A stretch of DNA of 64,000 nucleotides from Salinigranum rubrum (GTDB taxonomy: Archaea > Halobacteriota > Halobacteria > Halobacteriales > Haloferacaceae): assembly GCF_002906575.1 (NCBI RefSeq), contig NZ_CP026309.1, positions 620,001 to 684,000 on the forward strand, read 5' to 3'. The position numbers and the translations under genes are program-made. Below the pieces are notes generated by a model. That model was not told the origin of the DNA, ran no database searches, and was given only the letters and a program-made list of their open reading frames with translations. Shown here in pieces: positions 62,020 to 64,000 of this stretch (the stretch's first letter is position 1; every line of letters begins with the position of its first letter).

Positions 62020-63390
62020 TCAAGACTGCGTGAGCAGGGCGACGAGGTCTCGTGTCTCCATCTCGTCGAGGTTTCGCACGGCGTCGACGATGGCCTCCTG
62101 TTCGTCGGGGGTGTAGACGCCGTCGGCGAGCATCGCGAACTTCTCGCCGAGTTGCTCCCAGGACATCGGGGTCGCCGGGTGGCCCTCGAAGTACGACTTC
62201 TCGATCTCGTAAACCGACCCGTCGGTGAGCGTGATCCGGATGACGGCCGGCATCTCGCCGTTCTCGTACCGCTCCGTGAGGTCGGGGTCTTCGAAGATGT
62301 GGATCCGACGGAGGAGGTCCTGAACGTCGTCGCGGTGGAGCCGGTCGAGTTCGTACTGGTCGTGGCCCAGTTCGCCGTCGAGCGCGAGCGCGGCCATCGT
62401 GTACGGCAGGCTGTGGTCGGCCTGTTCGCGGTTCTGGACGTTGTGACGGTTGCCCGACTCGTTCTCCTTTCCGGTTCCGCCCATGATGATCTTCGCGCGC
62501 TTGTACGTGTCCACCTCGATCCGCTCGATTTCGTGGGGGTCGATGGACTCACGCGCGAGGAGTTCCTCCAGTCCGTCGAGTTGCGTCTGGGCGACGGTCC
62601 CCGCCATGTACTTCTTGGTCATGGTCTCGGTGACGGCCTCGCAGGGCGTGTACTCGACCTCGAAGGGGCCGGAGATGATCTGTTTCCAGCCCTTCTGACC
62701 CTCGAACACGTCGATCGGTCCCTCCATCCCGTTGTTCGCCAGCATGACGGCGTAGACGGCGTTCCGCCCGGCGTTCGACGCCGACAGCCCCTTCCACATC
62801 GTGAGGTCGCCCGTCCGCGTCACGCGGAGCGCGTTGTGCCCGACGCCGGCGATGCCGATGGCGTTCATCAGCGCGTCGCGGTCGAGGCCGAACAGCGACC
62901 CCGCGCCCGCCGCGGAGGCGAACGTGACGTACGTCCCGTGGTCCCAGCCGCGGTCCATGAGCGGTGCGTTCTTCCCGAGTTGATAGTGAATCTCGTAGGC
63001 GAGGCCGATCGCTCTGATCAGCTCCTTCCCCGACGCGTCGGTGTACTCGGCGGCGGCGACCGCGGGCGCGACGTTGTTGCTCGGGTGGGGGACCTCGCCC
63101 GAGAGGAGGTACGCGTCCATGAAGTCGAGGTACCGGACCATCCCGCCGTTGAGCGCCGTCGCGAGCGGCGGGGAGGTCTTCATCTCCGACCCCCAGATGC
63201 TCGTCGTCCCGTCGTTGTCGAGTTCGGCGACCGTCTCGCGGAGGATCTCGACTGGTTCGGCTCCGATCGACCCGGTCGCGATGGCGATCGAGTCGAGGAG
63301 GCGCTTCTTCGTCTCGTCGACCACCTCTTCGGAGAGGTCGTCGAAGGTCGTTGCTACCACGAAGTCGGCCATCTCGGCGGCAGTCGTCAT
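62020..63390 (-). CDS. MmgE/PrpD family protein 5 (PrpD type), 456 aa
   Basis: The closest relative of paralogue 1 at 49396, shared through most of its length (DLSEEVV, RVTRTGDLTMWKGL, MEGPIDVFEGQKGWKQI, KYMAGT, NREQADHSLPYTMAALALDG, YFEGHPATPMSWEQL). Active-site loop FMDAYLLSGEVPHPSNN keeps the Asp and His positions but has Asn for the third HPSD residue. ATG at 63390 (MTTAAEMADF); an upstream start at 63405 is possible. It is separated from its sister by about 11 kb of transporter and SDR genes. Likely the same class of reaction on a related acid. Confidence 0.92.
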   Translation of the reverse strand: MTTAAEMADFVVATTFDDLSEEVVDETKKRLLDSIAIATGSIGAEPVEILRETVAELDNDGTTSIWGSEMKTSPPLATALNGGMVRYLDFMDAYLLSGEVPHPSNNVAPAVAAAEYTDASGKELIRAIGLAYEIHYQLGKNAPLMDRGWDHGTYVTFASAAGAGSLFGLDRDALMNAIGIAGVGHNALRVTRTGDLTMWKGLSASNAGRNAVYAVMLANNGMEGPIDVFEGQKGWKQIISGPFEVEYTPCEAVTETMTKKYMAGTVAQTQLDGLEELLARESIDPHEIERIEVDTYKRAKIIMGGTGKENESGNRHNVQNREQADHSLPYTMAALALDGELGHDQYELDRLHRDDVQDLLRRIHIFEDPDLTERYENGEMPAVIRITLTDGSVYEIEKSYFEGHPATPMSWEQLGEKFAMLADGVYTPDEQEAIVDAVRNLDEMETRDLVALLTQS

Positions 63391-63722
63391 GAACAGTCTG
63401 ACCACTCACAGACTCCTGAAATACTTTCCGCTGTCCGACACCCTCTCAGCGACCGCCGACGACCCGAGACCGCCCGCTGGCTCCGTCGACTCCGGGTCGT
63501 CTCCGGAGATGTCGGGGCCACCTCCAGTCCGCCTTATCGCGATTCGTGGCGTCGATGTCGAGCGGTTTGACCCGACCGAACCGCTTATTGACGCTGAATT
63601 CGTCGGCCCGTCCAACGACCCGTGACCTCGCCACCCGTGACCCCCGCCCACCCGCCGCTGACTCACCGCAGCCTTCCAGCCGCGAGTCGGACGACCGACA
63701 CGCTCCACGCGCGAACACAGTG
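63391..63722. other. Divergent spacer, MmgE/PrpD 5 / MFS gene
   Basis: About 330 bases holding promoters for both strands. TGACGCTGAATTC-type and GAAATACTTTCC segments are modestly AT-rich. No gene recognised. Confidence 0.4.
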
Positions 63723-64000
63723 ATGTCTACCCCCGGAGACCGTCTCACCCCGACCCGCGCGTACGACCTGCTCAGGAGGTTCGACGCTCTGGTGTTCATG
63801 TCGCTGCTGTGGTTCATGGTCCAGTACCTCCGGTTCGTGTTTCCCCCGCTGTTCGAGACCATCCAGGACGCCTACGGTGTCTCGAACGCGGAGGTCGGCG
63901 TGTTGTACTCGGCGCTGCTGTTCGCCTACGCGATCATGCAGTTCCCGTCCGGCTACCTCTCGGACCGGTTCAGCGAGCGTCTGGTGATCACCGCCGGCGC
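63723..64000 (+). CDS. MFS transporter, N-terminal part (cut by window end)
   Basis: The first 92 codons of a major facilitator: two membrane segments (LVFMSLLWFMVQYLRFVF and VGVLYSALLFAYAIMQF) separated by a short loop, followed by the loop 2-3 motif PSGYLSDRFSERLVI. It looks like an organic-acid or sugar-phosphate type permease, and its place next to a MmgE/PrpD gene makes a second carboxylate uptake route plausible. The rest of the gene lies beyond the window. ATG at 63723. Confidence 0.88.
   Translation, partial: MSTPGDRLTPTRAYDLLRRFDALVFMSLLWFMVQYLRFVFPPLFETIQDAYGVSNAEVGVLYSALLFAYAIMQFPSGYLSDRFSERLVITAG

Noticed and set aside
49396-63390. A methylcitrate cycle explaining the PrpD genes
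   Set aside because: No prpC-like citrate synthase, prpB-like lyase or acnD is present, and two paralogues belong to another branch.
61390-63570. 726-codon plus-strand open frame over uspA and MmgE/PrpD 5
   Set aside because: It covers two clear minus-strand genes with recognisable families; no domain in the frame itself.
1-64000. tRNA, rRNA, CRISPR arrays, insertion sequences, prophage
   Set aside because: I found no cloverleaf, no regular spacer repeats, no transposase or integrase motifs and no phage structural genes.

Overview
The window reads as haloarchaeal (class Halobacteria) chromosome. The DNA is very GC-rich with short AT-rich promoters, the proteins are acidic, several genes have TATA-like boxes about 25-35 bp before the start codon (near-leaderless transcripts), and the gene families fit: an Htr-type transducer, bacterio-opsin-activator HTH regulator, GfcR, TrmB-family regulator, PGF-pre-PGF remnant, Tat/lipobox binding proteins, and PAS/GAF kinases with the bat-like architecture. 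No tRNA, rRNA, CRISPR array or intact insertion sequence was seen. Because of the GC bias, long antisense open frames shadow most genes; these were left out.

Layout. 0-10.2 kb: a methyl-accepting transducer flanked by two broken copies and one intact copy of a tiny zinc-ribbon gene, a membrane protein, a decayed surface-protein fragment, a PRC-barrel-like protein, an HTH-10 regulator, and a tight minus-strand set of five membrane-protein genes. 10.6-19.8 kb: an IclR regulator, an M20 amidohydrolase, a dipeptide-type ABC importer (binding protein interrupted by a one-base frameshift, two permeases, one fused double ATPase) and a DUF1028 protein; this looks like an N-acyl/N-carbamoyl compound uptake and hydrolysis module. 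20.4-31 kb: two cytoplasmic sensor kinases converging tail to tail, an aldo/keto reductase, an Era-like GTPase, a PH-domain membrane protein with a CARDB surface protein, an alpha/beta hydrolase and an MFS transporter. 31.2-39.6 kb: a sugar module with gfcR, a sugar-binding lipoprotein, two near-identical GH13 alpha-glucosidases, a TrmB-family regulator and a CBS-ParB protein, with no ABC permease or ATPase beside the binding protein.

40-64 kb is the most unusual part, a dense accessory catabolic island. It has an aspartoacylase-like hydrolase, a frameshifted fumarate-reductase-type flavoprotein, a metallo-beta-lactamase-fold protein, a tungsten/molybdopterin aldehyde:ferredoxin oxidoreductase, a second IclR regulator, an amidase, five MmgE/PrpD paralogues, two short-chain dehydrogenases with degenerate catalytic motifs, all three parts of a tripartite tricarboxylate transporter (TctC, TctA, TctB, split and on different strands), a UspA protein and the start of another MFS permease.

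Inferred logic: TctCAB imports a di- or tricarboxylate (or an amide or imino derivative); amidase and hydrolases release acids; the flavoprotein, the MmgE/PrpD enzymes (dehydratase, decarboxylase or epimerase chemistry) and the SDR-like proteins process them; AOR oxidises a resulting aldehyde with ferredoxin; IclR regulates. The substrate cannot be read from the sequence. Both frameshifts lie in C or G homopolymers, so sequencing error and real gene loss must be separated.
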